Of a DNA stretch of 9,313 nt, positions 1-6,015 are shown piece after piece (position 1 is the first letter of the stretch; each line of letters starts with the position of its first letter). The position numbers and the translations under genes were made by a program. Source of the stretch: Hyphomicrobiales bacterium (GTDB lineage: Bacteria; Pseudomonadota; Alphaproteobacteria; Rhizobiales; GCA-2746425); the NCBI GenBank assembly GCA_002746425.1, contig NVXB01000010.1, forward strand, positions 55,720 through 65,032, in the 5' to 3' direction. Below the pieces are notes generated by a model, which searched no databases, was not told where the DNA came from, and saw nothing but the letters and a program-made list of their open reading frames with translations.

Positions 1-713
1 GGCGGCGCCCCAATGAAGCTGGCAACAAAGGTGTTGGCCGGGTCCGAATAAATCTGGGCCGGTGTTCCTATCTGCTGGATAGACCCGGAATCCATAATGA
101 CGATGCGATCCGCAAGCGTCATGGCTTCAATCTGATCATGGGTCACATAGACCGTTGTGATTTTGAGTTGCCGTTGCAAATGCTTGATTTGAATGCGCAT
201 GGTTTGGCGCAATTTTGCGTCCAGATTAGAAAGCGGCTCGTCCATCAGGAAAACTTGCGGCTGGCGAACGACGGCGCGGGCCAGGGCCGCCCGCTGGCGC
301 TGTCCGCCAGAAAGTGCGCCTGGTTTGCGATCAAGATATTCGCCCATCTCCACCATATCAGCCGCACGGCGCACGAGCTTATCCTGGTCTGCCTTGGGAA
401 CGTTTCTCATGCGCAGAGGAAAGCGGATATTCTCATACACTGTCATATTGGGGTAGAGGGCATATCCCTGAAACACCATGGCAACATCCCGGTCCCGTGC
501 GTCGATGTCATTCATCAACTCGCCATCCATCCGGATTTCGCCGTCGGTGGGTGTTTCAAGGCCCGCAATCATACGCATGGTTGTGGTTTTGCCACAGCCA
601 GAAGGTCCCAGCAAAACCAAAAACTCTTCATCAATAATATCGATGTTGACGTCTCTGACGCCCCATACAGCGCCCCATTTTTTTTGTATTTTTGAAAGTT
701 GTATATTGGCCAT
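1..713 (-). CDS. Sugar/polyol ABC transporter ATP-binding protein, MalK/UgpC type (3' end cut by window edge)
   Basis: This is the cytoplasmic ATPase that powers the importer encoded upstream. I translated 237 codons on the minus strand; the stop codon lies beyond position 1. The nucleotide-binding domain is complete: Walker A GPSGCGKTT (36-44), Q-loop Gln82 in FQGYALYP, signature LSGGQ (134-138), Walker B VFLMDEP (154-160), D-loop SNLDA and switch His192 in VTHDQ. The family is usually about 350-370 residues, so what is missing is the C-terminal OB-fold regulatory domain. Start: ATG at 711-713 with an AAGGG seven bases upstream; this ribosome site lies within the last codons of the MalG-type permease gene, whose stop is 4 bp away, so translation is probably coupled. 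The sequence between Walker A and the H-loop matches CUT1 sugar ATPases, but the ATPase does not reveal the cargo. Confidence 0.96.
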   Translation of the reverse strand, partial: MANIQLSKIQKKWGAVWGVRDVNIDIIDEEFLVLLGPSGCGKTTTMRMIAGLETPTDGEIRMDGELMNDIDARDRDVAMVFQGYALYPNMTVYENIRFPLRMRNVPKADQDKLVRRAADMVEMGEYLDRKPGALSGGQRQRAALARAVVRQPQVFLMDEPLSNLDAKLRQTMRIQIKHLQRQLKITTVYVTHDQIEAMTLADRIVIMDSGSIQQIGTPAQIYSDPANTFVASFIGAP

Positions 714-717
714 GAAG

Positions 718-1560
718 TTACCCTTTTACCGCGCCCATAGTCAGGCCGCGTGACAGATGTTTTTGAATTGCAACGACAAGCAAGAAAACGGGAATGAATG
801 CGAGGAATGATACAAGCGCGATGGCATTGTAGATGACGCCATCGGACCCGCCGGTGAAGTTGGCCAGCGCGACGGACATTGTGTAGGCATTCTTTGTTGA
901 TGCGATGAGGAGTGTGAACAGGAACTCGTTGATTGCGAAAATGGCCGCAATTACACCGGCAGTTATCACGCCGGGAAGCGTGGCCGGAAGGATGATTTCC
1001 CATAATATTCTAAGATCAGATGCGCCATCTGTTCGTGCGGCATCTTCCAGCTCTTTGGGGATATCGAGCATGTAAGAGCGGATAATCCACGTAACGATGG
1101 ACAGGTTTATGGCGGCATAGATGAGCATTAAGGCCCAAACACTGTCGAGAATGCCCATGTTTTTGAACAGAAAAAAGATTGGAATTGCCACGATGGCGGG
1201 TGCCATCATGCGCGTTGAGAGAATATAAAAGCCAATGTCTTCGCGGCCCTTATAGGTGTAGCGCGACAGTGAATAGGCTGCCGGAACCGCTAGAATGATG
1301 TCGATTATAACGGACCCAAAAACGGCAACCACTGAGTTCCTAAGATAATAGAACATAGGCCAGTCATTCCAGATCATATGCCAGGCATCCCATGAGAATG
1401 TGGGCCAGTAGATCGGTTGCGGCGTGATAATTTCTGTCCGAGGGCGAAAGCCTATGGATAGGAACCACAGGATAGGTGCTAAGCAAAACAGCAGCCAGGT
1501 TCCCAAAACAACATATCGCAGGATTTTGTTTTCTTTTTTTGAACGACGAGGGCTGGCCAT
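718..1560 (-). CDS. Sugar/polyol ABC transporter permease, MalG type
   Basis: One of two inner-membrane subunits that form the translocation channel. The 280-residue product is the usual length for the family. A short basic N-terminus (RRSKKE) precedes the first membrane helix (about 16-36); further hydrophobic segments lie near 74-97, 110-132, 138-160, 197-220 and 244-265, giving six in total. The cytoplasmic EAA loop that docks on the ATPase is clear at about 170-189 (ELEDAARTDGAS), and the C-terminus RGLTMGAVKG is typical of MalG-like permeases. Start: ATG at 1558-1560, preceded by GGAAGGA inside the last codons of the MalF-type gene. Only 3 bp separate it from that stop and 4 bp from the ATPase start, so it sits in the middle of a tight operon. 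The substrate cannot be read from this subunit. Confidence 0.95.
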   Translation of the reverse strand: MASPRRSKKENKILRYVVLGTWLLFCLAPILWFLSIGFRPRTEIITPQPIYWPTFSWDAWHMIWNDWPMFYYLRNSVVAVFGSVIIDIILAVPAAYSLSRYTYKGREDIGFYILSTRMMAPAIVAIPIFFLFKNMGILDSVWALMLIYAAINLSIVTWIIRSYMLDIPKELEDAARTDGASDLRILWEIILPATLPGVITAGVIAAIFAINEFLFTLLIASTKNAYTMSVALANFTGGSDGVIYNAIALVSFLAFIPVFLLVVAIQKHLSRGLTMGAVKG

Positions 1561-1563
1561 GGT

Positions 1564-2517
1564 CTAATCCTTCCCCGATTTAAAGGCGCGTTTCACAACG
1601 AGTTGTGCAGCGATAATTGTGATAATTAGCATCACGACCGACGCGGCCGATGCATATCCAAAATTGAAAGTTCTAAAACCCATCCGGTAAATGAAAAAGC
1701 TGATTGTTTCCGTGGCCCCACCGGGCGTGCCTTGTGTCATGATGTAGACGTTGGCGAACATTGTGGTGATATCAATGCCGCGCAAAACCACTGCCACAGC
1801 AATAACCGGGCGCATGAGCGGCAAAGAAATATTCCAGAAAATGGCGGGCCAACTGGCACCATCCAGCCGCGCGGCTTCTTCAATCTCTTCGTCCTGTCCT
1901 TGCAGCGCAGCTACAAAAATGAGGAACAGGAAAGGCGTCCATTGCCACACATCGGCGATGATTAGCATCAGGCGCGATAGCGCGATGCTGGAGACGAAAC
2001 CTATATTGTCGTCAACAAGGCCAATCCGCATCAATAAATCAGACACAACGCGCGCATCTATGAACGCAAGTTTCCAGATATAGGCAACAGCAGATGGCAT
2101 GAACAACATCGGTACCAAGAAGATGATGCGCCAACCGCGAATGAATTTATCCCGGTAAGAAAAATAGGCAAGTGCCAGAGCGATGATACACTCGAGCACC
2201 AAAGCAATGCCGCCAATAACAATGGTATTCCACATTGCTGCCCAATAATCACTGTCGGCAAACAGCTCTTTGTAATTGTCGAAGGCAATGGGCGTCCAGG
2301 ATGTGAAGGTAACGCTAAAAAAGCTTTGATAGACCGCATAGGCTCCAGGATAGAGCGTGATCATCAGCAAATAGCAAACCGCAGGCGCGACGAGTAGATA
2401 TGGGAACGCTTTGCGCATGAATGGACTGCGCCGTTTGAAATTGTACTGTTTGGGTACCCGCGAAAAGGCTGTGCCAGCTGTATCGGCCTCGGTAAGCATT
2501 TGGGAGGGTGTTGTCAT
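1564..2517 (-). CDS. Sugar/polyol ABC transporter permease, MalF/UgpA type
   Basis: Partner permease of the MalG-type subunit in the importer. The 317-residue product has a polar N-terminal tail of about 35 residues, then a first helix at about 37-58 and further hydrophobic segments near 95-120, 130-150, 175-205, 235-260 and 288-306. The EAA loop is at about 211-230 (EEIEEAARLDGASW), matching the CUT1 permease consensus. The length fits UgpA/LacF-like proteins, which lack the large periplasmic insert of E. coli MalF. Start: ATG at 2515-2517 with GAAGG six bases upstream. It is the first gene after the 292-bp gap that follows the binding-protein gene, so its transcript probably reads through the hairpin there; I found no convincing promoter in that gap, though a weak one is possible. 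Confidence 0.95.
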   Translation of the reverse strand: MTTPSQMLTEADTAGTAFSRVPKQYNFKRRSPFMRKAFPYLLVAPAVCYLLMITLYPGAYAVYQSFFSVTFTSWTPIAFDNYKELFADSDYWAAMWNTIVIGGIALVLECIIALALAYFSYRDKFIRGWRIIFLVPMLFMPSAVAYIWKLAFIDARVVSDLLMRIGLVDDNIGFVSSIALSRLMLIIADVWQWTPFLFLIFVAALQGQDEEIEEAARLDGASWPAIFWNISLPLMRPVIAVAVVLRGIDITTMFANVYIMTQGTPGGATETISFFIYRMGFRTFNFGYASAASVVMLIITIIAAQLVVKRAFKSGKD

Positions 2518-2809
2518 TATCTACCTTCAAAACGTCAGTCGTAAATTTGCTTGATGCGGCATTATCGAAATAAGTCTTTTTCCATTCGTGGGTCAGTCTA
2601 TCTTGCCGTAGATCAGATCATCATCAGATGGGAGAAAGCCAATATTGCCCACTGATTTAATCGCAGCACAGAATTCAAAGCAATGCTTGTAAGCGACCAA
2701 TGATGATCATTTTGCAGACGGCATTCAACCCCGTGAACAATGGGCCGAGCTCGGGCCATAAGGCTCGAACTCGTTTGGTGATTGATTTGGTATTAAGGCT
2801 GCAAGGCGC
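2518..2809. other. Intercistronic gap between binding-protein and permease genes
   Basis: This 292-bp stretch lies within the leftward operon, which is otherwise packed with 3-4 bp junctions. It holds a strong hairpin near its upstream end (2746-2773) and the ribosome site of the MalF-type gene at its downstream end. I see no RNA gene, mobile element or convincing promoter in it. One minus-strand open stretch of about 38 codons (2593-2706) has a protein-like composition but no start codon or ribosome site, so I do not call it a gene. Confidence 0.6.
2746..2773 (-). promoter_or_regulatory. Intercistronic hairpin 36 nt after the binding-protein stop codon
   Basis: In the leftward transcript the arms CGAGUUCGAGCC and GGCCCGAGCUCG flank a UUAU loop. 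They form a 12-position stem with eleven pairs (one of them G-U) and one A-C mismatch. No run of U follows it (next bases GCCCATTGTT), so it is not a standard intrinsic terminator. Its place just after the first gene of an importer operon matches the malE-malF situation in E. coli, where a stem-loop protects the upstream mRNA and keeps binding protein in excess over permease. Partial termination is the alternative. The pairing is seen; the role is inferred. Confidence 0.6.
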
Positions 2810-4393
2810 TTAGAAAGGAAGTTTTTTGCCTTCGCCAACCCAAAGACCAGGAGCCGCTGTTGCATATTCAACAGGAGGCTTGCCGCCATAAAAACCATTC
2901 TTTTTCATGATTTTCTTAACGGCCGCAGCACCAGAATCCAGCGCCTCTTTGGCGGTTGCCTGACCAACGATCGCTTTGTTGATCTCGTTACCCAGAGCTT
3001 GTTCCATCTCGAACATGCCTGGTAGGCGAGGTGCACACCAAGCATAATCCAGACTTGTGCCCCAAACTTCTGCAGGCTGAGAAACCGCTTGCAGGTTTTT
3101 GTTGCTAAGAACAGAACGATAGCCGGGAGCAACGCCGTTTGCATTGGCTTCATTCATCGCCATGATGGAAGACGTGGTCAAGAACGCCAGCATCAGGAAG
3201 GCACCCTCTGGGTTTTGTGCAGATGCCGCCACAACAGATGTTGATCCTGCAATGTTCGGCGGAGCAAAGCGACCACCAGCAACCCGTGGCTCATAAATTG
3301 TGACGAAATCATCAACAATTTTTGACTGATCCGGGCGCATGGCCTGTGTGCCGCTATCCTGCCATGAAACGTTGGTTGCCAGCTGGCCACCAAGCCATGC
3401 CGCACGGTTTTCACCCCAACCAGCAGCAGCCGTACCTTCAGCAGCATTTTTGGCAAGTTTGAGAATGATTTCAAGACCCTGAACACCGGCATCACCATTG
3501 AATACTGGGTTCCAAGCACTATCGAAAAGTTCCATGCCACACTGTGCGGCGATGTGTTCCCAAGTATAAGTGGACCAGAAGCCACGGGCGCCCATCATGC
3601 CGACGCCGGCAACACCTGGTTCGATTTTGTTAAGCTCACCAGAAACACGAATAAGCTCATCATAAGAAGGAATGGAGTTCCATTTATCGACGGAACCACC
3701 AAGAATTTTTTCCATGTAGCCCTTGCGAACATGCACCATCTGGATATCGCAATCGAACGGAATGCCGTAAAGGCCACCATTGAAATAGCCGTAATTCAGA
3801 CGATAAGTGTCATAGAAATCGTCCAGTGGAAGTTTCCACTTTGTGGCATAATCATCGAGCTTTGCGAGGAAGCCAGGGGCTGCAAAATCGCCCAGCCATG
3901 GGGAGAAGAATTGCAGTGCATCGAAGCTTGCATTGCCGGAAATGAACTCTGCGATTGCCTTGTCATAAAGGCTGTCATCGGGAATGGGTACAAGCTCAAC
4001 TTTAATGCCGGAAAGGGCTTCAAATGGTTTCAGGCCATCTGCGGCGGATTCGCGATCAGCCGCACCGATTGCAAAGCGCACTGTTTTACCAGATTGTTCT
4101 TTACGGACCAGTTCCCAATCAACTGTTCTGATCCAATCTTTCTGTGGATCCCAAAGAGGTTCGCCAGACATATTGTAGAGCTTTTGATAATCTTCACGGA
4201 CATATTTTTTGACCGAAATATCATCCAGAATCTTTTGTGGATCCTCTAAACTCTGCGCAAAACTATTCGCCACAAAAGGCGAGGACACAGTCACCGCAGC
4301 TGTTGCTGCACCCACTGCCGCCGTCGACCTCAGGAACGTTCTGCGAGAAACGTCTCTTGATTTTGGTGTTGTTATTTTTGGTGTTCGAAACAT
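2810..4393 (-). CDS. Periplasmic sugar/polyol-binding protein of ABC importer, Tat-exported (family 1)
   Basis: High-affinity periplasmic receptor that captures the substrate and delivers it to the MalF/MalG-type channel. The 527-residue product begins with a twin-arginine signal: SRRTFL at 16-21 (Arg17-Arg18), an Ala/Val-rich hydrophobic core, and a likely cleavage site after Ala46 (NSFA-Q). The mature part has the layout of COG1653 family 1 binding proteins, including an early beta-strand (VRFAIGAAD), SFDALQFFSPWLGDFA, and YGIPFDCDIQMVHVRK. It is longer than most sugar-binding proteins, which are usually about 400-450 residues. An in-frame TTG lies directly before the ATG (4394-4396), but the AGGAGGA at 4401-4407 is seven bases from the ATG and only four from the TTG, so I start at the ATG. 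It is the first gene of the leftward operon. The ligand is unknown; context suggests a small polyol or sugar. Confidence 0.94.
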   Translation of the reverse strand: MFRTPKITTPKSRDVSRRTFLRSTAAVGAATAAVTVSSPFVANSFAQSLEDPQKILDDISVKKYVREDYQKLYNMSGEPLWDPQKDWIRTVDWELVRKEQSGKTVRFAIGAADRESAADGLKPFEALSGIKVELVPIPDDSLYDKAIAEFISGNASFDALQFFSPWLGDFAAPGFLAKLDDYATKWKLPLDDFYDTYRLNYGYFNGGLYGIPFDCDIQMVHVRKGYMEKILGGSVDKWNSIPSYDELIRVSGELNKIEPGVAGVGMMGARGFWSTYTWEHIAAQCGMELFDSAWNPVFNGDAGVQGLEIILKLAKNAAEGTAAAGWGENRAAWLGGQLATNVSWQDSGTQAMRPDQSKIVDDFVTIYEPRVAGGRFAPPNIAGSTSVVAASAQNPEGAFLMLAFLTTSSIMAMNEANANGVAPGYRSVLSNKNLQAVSQPAEVWGTSLDYAWCAPRLPGMFEMEQALGNEINKAIVGQATAKEALDSGAAAVKKIMKKNGFYGGKPPVEYATAAPGLWVGEGKKLPF

Positions 4394-4400
4394 CAAGTCT

Positions 4401-4407
4401 TCCTCCT
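4401..4407 (-). promoter_or_regulatory. Strong ribosome binding site of the binding-protein gene
   Basis: AGGAGGA on the minus strand is a near-perfect Shine-Dalgarno sequence, seven bases before the ATG at 4391-4393. It decides the start against the adjacent upstream TTG. It is the strongest ribosome site I found in the window, which fits the need for excess binding protein. Confidence 0.8.
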
Positions 4408-4437
4408 AGTTGTTGATTTTAGGAAGGATGACGTCCG

Positions 4438-4460
4438 CCAATGCAACGAGTTGCCATTGG
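4438..4460 (-). promoter_or_regulatory. Inverted repeat in the leader of the leftward operon
   Basis: CCAATG (4438-4443) pairs with CATTGG (4455-4460), and CAA (4444-4446) with TTG (4451-4453); there is one bulged C and a 4-base loop CGAG. It lies about 45 bp upstream of the binding-protein ATG, downstream of the candidate -10 at 4496-4501. It could form a leader hairpin or be an operator placed after the promoter. The symmetry is visible; no regulator family is recognised. Confidence 0.4.
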
Positions 4461-4495
4461 TGACCAAGCGAGTGTTCAAATACGACTGAGTCAAA

Positions 4496-4525
4496 ATTAT
4501 ATATCCTCCCAAACGAATATTTGCA
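4496..4525 (-). promoter_or_regulatory. Candidate sigma70 promoter for the importer operon (proximal)
   Basis: The minus strand carries a perfect TATAAT at 4496-4501. The hexamer 18 bp upstream, TGCAAA (4520-4525), matches TTGACA at only three of six positions. Transcription would start near 4489, giving a leader of roughly 95 nt that includes the 4438-4460 dyad and the AGGAGGA. A good -10 with a poor -35 is typical of promoters that need an activator. A second candidate lies farther upstream. Confidence 0.4.
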
Positions 4526-4547
4526 GTCAGAACAAAACATCGTTTCA

Positions 4548-4568
4548 AATTACTAATGTTCAGTAATT
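4548..4568. promoter_or_regulatory. Candidate operator: 7-bp arms with 7-bp spacer
   Basis: AATTACT (4548-4554) and AGTAATT (4562-4568) are perfect inverted arms around a 7-base centre (AATGTTC). The size and symmetry suit a dimeric helix-turn-helix regulator. The site covers the spacer and -10 zone downstream of the minus-strand TTGACA at 4577-4582, where a bound protein could block or redirect leftward transcription. I cannot assign a regulator family and none is encoded in the window. Confidence 0.45.
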
Positions 4569-4582
4569 GCCTATATTGTCAA
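4554..4582 (-). promoter_or_regulatory. Candidate distal leftward promoter with consensus -35
   Basis: The minus strand has a perfect TTGACA at 4577-4582, but the hexamers at 16-18 bp spacing (AACATT, ACATTA, CATTAG) are poor -10 matches (at best 3 of 6). It is listed because the same 11 bases, TTGACAATATA, form the -35 region of the rightward promoter in mirror image. It may instead be half of a regulator-binding pair rather than a promoter element. Confidence 0.25.
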
Positions 4583-4634
4583 GTTAAAATCGGCGTATTT
4601 GAATCTGTGTATGCACAATTGCATTGACAATATA
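4572..4634. repeat. Perfect 11-bp inverted repeat spanning the divergent promoter region
   Basis: TATATTGTCAA at 4572-4582 is the exact reverse complement of TTGACAATATA at 4624-4634. The two copies point outward toward the two operons, with centres 52 bp apart, close to five helical turns. Each copy contains a consensus TTGACA for its own strand. The match is read directly; co-regulation of both operons by one factor is inferred. Confidence 0.6.
4611..4624. promoter_or_regulatory. Small palindrome abutting the rightward -35
   Basis: ATGCA (4611-4615) and TGCAT (4620-4624) are perfect inverted arms around CAAT. The right arm ends on the first base of the TTGACA -35, a position from which a bound activator could touch sigma factor. 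It is short enough to arise by chance in A+T-rich DNA, so confidence is low. Confidence 0.3.
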
Positions 4635-4652
4635 ACATATGTTCTAGATATT
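4624..4652 (+). promoter_or_regulatory. Candidate sigma70 promoter of the DRL-aco operon
   Basis: A perfect -35 TTGACA (4624-4629), a 17-bp spacer and GATATT (4647-4652, four of six matches to TATAAT) lie 30 bp before the DRL start codon. A perfect 10-bp palindrome AACATATGTT (4634-4643) sits in the spacer, where a repressor would exclude RNA polymerase. The leader would be about 23 nt and carry the GGAG ribosome site at 4667-4670. Confidence 0.55.
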
Positions 4653-4681
4653 TGATCAGATAATATGGAGAACCCTTTGCA

Positions 4682-5992
4682 ATGACATCTAACGTTTCAC
4701 TAACCGGGCTGGCCAAGGAGTTGGAGGCGCGGGCAAATAAAGGCACGCCTATTAGAATCGGCCTGATTGGTTGCGGTGAAATGGGGACTGACATTGTATC
4801 CAGAGCCTCTTTGATGTCTGGCATCGAAGTCGCTGCAATCTCAGACATCAAAATAGATAATGCGGTGAAAGCCGTTGATATTGCTTATCAGGAAGACGGG
4901 CATTCAAAAATTGCAAAGTCCGCTGATGATCTCAATGTCGCGATTGAAAGTGGTAAGGTTGGCATCGTTGAAGACGCGCAGTTGCTGCTGGAAAATGGCT
5001 ATATAGATGTGATCGTGGAGGCGACGGGCCTTCCCGGTATTGGCGCGGAACTTGGTCTTGCTGCCATGGAGCGCGGCAAACATCTGGTGATGATGAATGT
5101 CGAGGCCGACGTTACGATTGGCTCTTATCTGAAAAACGAAGCTGATCGTTTGGGCGTCGTTTATACACTTGGTGCGGGCGATGAGCCTTCTTCTTGTATG
5201 GAACTCATCGAGTTTGTTTCTGCCATGGGACACAACATTGTTTGTGCTGGCAAGGGCAAGAATAACCCCCTCAATTTCGATGCGACACCGGATCAATATG
5301 AAGAAGAGGCGCAGCAGCGCAACATGAACTCTCGTATGTTGGTTGAGTTCATCGATGGCTCCAAAACAATGGTTGAGATGGCAGCCATTGCTAATGCAAC
5401 GGGCCTCATTCCCGACAAAAGCGGTATGCACGGTCCCTCGATATCGCGCGAAGAACTCGCGAAAGTTCTCATTCCCGAAGAAGATGGCGGCATATTGTCT
5501 GGTGTTGGCCGTGTGGATTATTCAATAGGCAATGGCGTTGCGCCGGGTGTCTTTGTGGTTGCCGAAATGAAGCACCCTCGTATCGCAGAGCGGATGGAAG
5601 ACTTGAAAATGGGTGAAGGCCCCTATTTTACCTTCATACGCCCCTATCACCTGACATCCTTGGAAGTCCCCTTGAGCTGCGCAAGAGCTGTACTCCACCA
5701 AAAAGCCGATATGGTGCCGCTCAACAAACCTGTTGCGGAAGTTTGCGCCCTTGCCAAACGGGATTTGAAGCCTGGAGAATTGCTGGATCAAATTGGTGAG
5801 TACACCTATCGCGCCTGGATTCTTGAGGTGAATGAAGCCAAAGCGAGCTCGGCTGTTCCATGCGGGTTGCTGGCAGGTGCCATCACGATCAAGGCCATCA
5901 AAAAAGGTGAGCTGATCACCTATGACAATTGTACGCCTTCCGCCCAATCTAAAATTGTTCAACTAAGAGAATTACAGGATAAAATGCTCTGA
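4682..5992 (+). CDS. drl: DRL-family (DXP reductoisomerase-like) NAD(P)-dependent oxidoreductase with SAF domain
   Basis: A 436-residue cytoplasmic oxidoreductase of COG4091, once annotated as homoserine-dehydrogenase-like. The founding member, Brucella DRL, converts 1-deoxy-D-xylulose 5-phosphate to 2-C-methyl-D-erythritol 4-phosphate although unrelated in sequence to classical DXR. Visible here: Rossmann dinucleotide motif IGLIGCGEMG (26-35), EATG (113-116) closing the cofactor fold, the conserved block LGAGDEPSSCMEL (163-175), GKGKNNPLN (190-198), ATGLIPDKSGMHGP (239-252), and a C-terminal SAF domain (about 350-425, ending near KKGELITYDN). Length and order agree with the family from end to end. 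Start: ATG at 4682 with GGAG eleven bases upstream. It is first in an operon with E1 alpha 23 bp downstream. Some family members are thought not to be DXP reductoisomerases, so the substrate here is open; the dehydrogenase neighbours favour a catabolic role over isoprenoid synthesis. Confidence 0.85.
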   Translation: MTSNVSLTGLAKELEARANKGTPIRIGLIGCGEMGTDIVSRASLMSGIEVAAISDIKIDNAVKAVDIAYQEDGHSKIAKSADDLNVAIESGKVGIVEDAQLLLENGYIDVIVEATGLPGIGAELGLAAMERGKHLVMMNVEADVTIGSYLKNEADRLGVVYTLGAGDEPSSCMELIEFVSAMGHNIVCAGKGKNNPLNFDATPDQYEEEAQQRNMNSRMLVEFIDGSKTMVEMAAIANATGLIPDKSGMHGPSISREELAKVLIPEEDGGILSGVGRVDYSIGNGVAPGVFVVAEMKHPRIAERMEDLKMGEGPYFTFIRPYHLTSLEVPLSCARAVLHQKADMVPLNKPVAEVCALAKRDLKPGELLDQIGEYTYRAWILEVNEAKASSAVPCGLLAGAITIKAIKKGELITYDNCTPSAQSKIVQLRELQDKML

Positions 5993-6015
5993 TTGTAGGG
6001 CCTGCTGGAACCATT

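Noticed and set aside
138..695. 185-codon plus-strand open frame opposite the ATPase gene
   Set aside because: The minus strand carries every ABC ATPase motif across this span; the plus-strand product is Cys/His-rich and unlike any family I know.
2616..2759. 47-48 codon minus-strand ORF starting in the hairpin loop
   Set aside because: No ribosome site before the ATG, start codon buried in a stem-loop, and no recognisable product.
2746..2773. Hairpin as a rho-independent terminator
   Set aside because: No U-tract follows on either strand, and the permease genes downstream need the read-through in the absence of a clear promoter of their own.
2755..2775. tRNA T-arm or attachment-site remnant (GTTCGAGCC on the minus strand)
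   Set aside because: The bases around the GTTCGA do not form a T-stem, and no acceptor stem, CCA, integrase or repeat partner is present.
3554..4249. 231-codon plus-strand open frame opposite the binding-protein gene
   Set aside because: It is antisense to a strongly supported gene, has no recognisable domain, an odd residue composition, and no ribosome site; it is a shadow of the coding strand.
4394..4396. TTG as the start of the binding-protein gene
   Set aside because: It is directly followed by an ATG that has a better distance (seven bases) from the AGGAGGA; four bases for the TTG is too short.
4904..5431. 175-codon minus-strand open frame inside the DRL gene
   Set aside because: Antisense to a conserved full-length protein; no domain and no ribosome site.
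4682..5992. Homoserine dehydrogenase or flagellar FlgA-type protein
   Set aside because: Generic annotations arise from the Rossmann and SAF domains separately; the full-length order, the GAGDEPSSCMEL block and the 436-residue length point to the DRL family instead.
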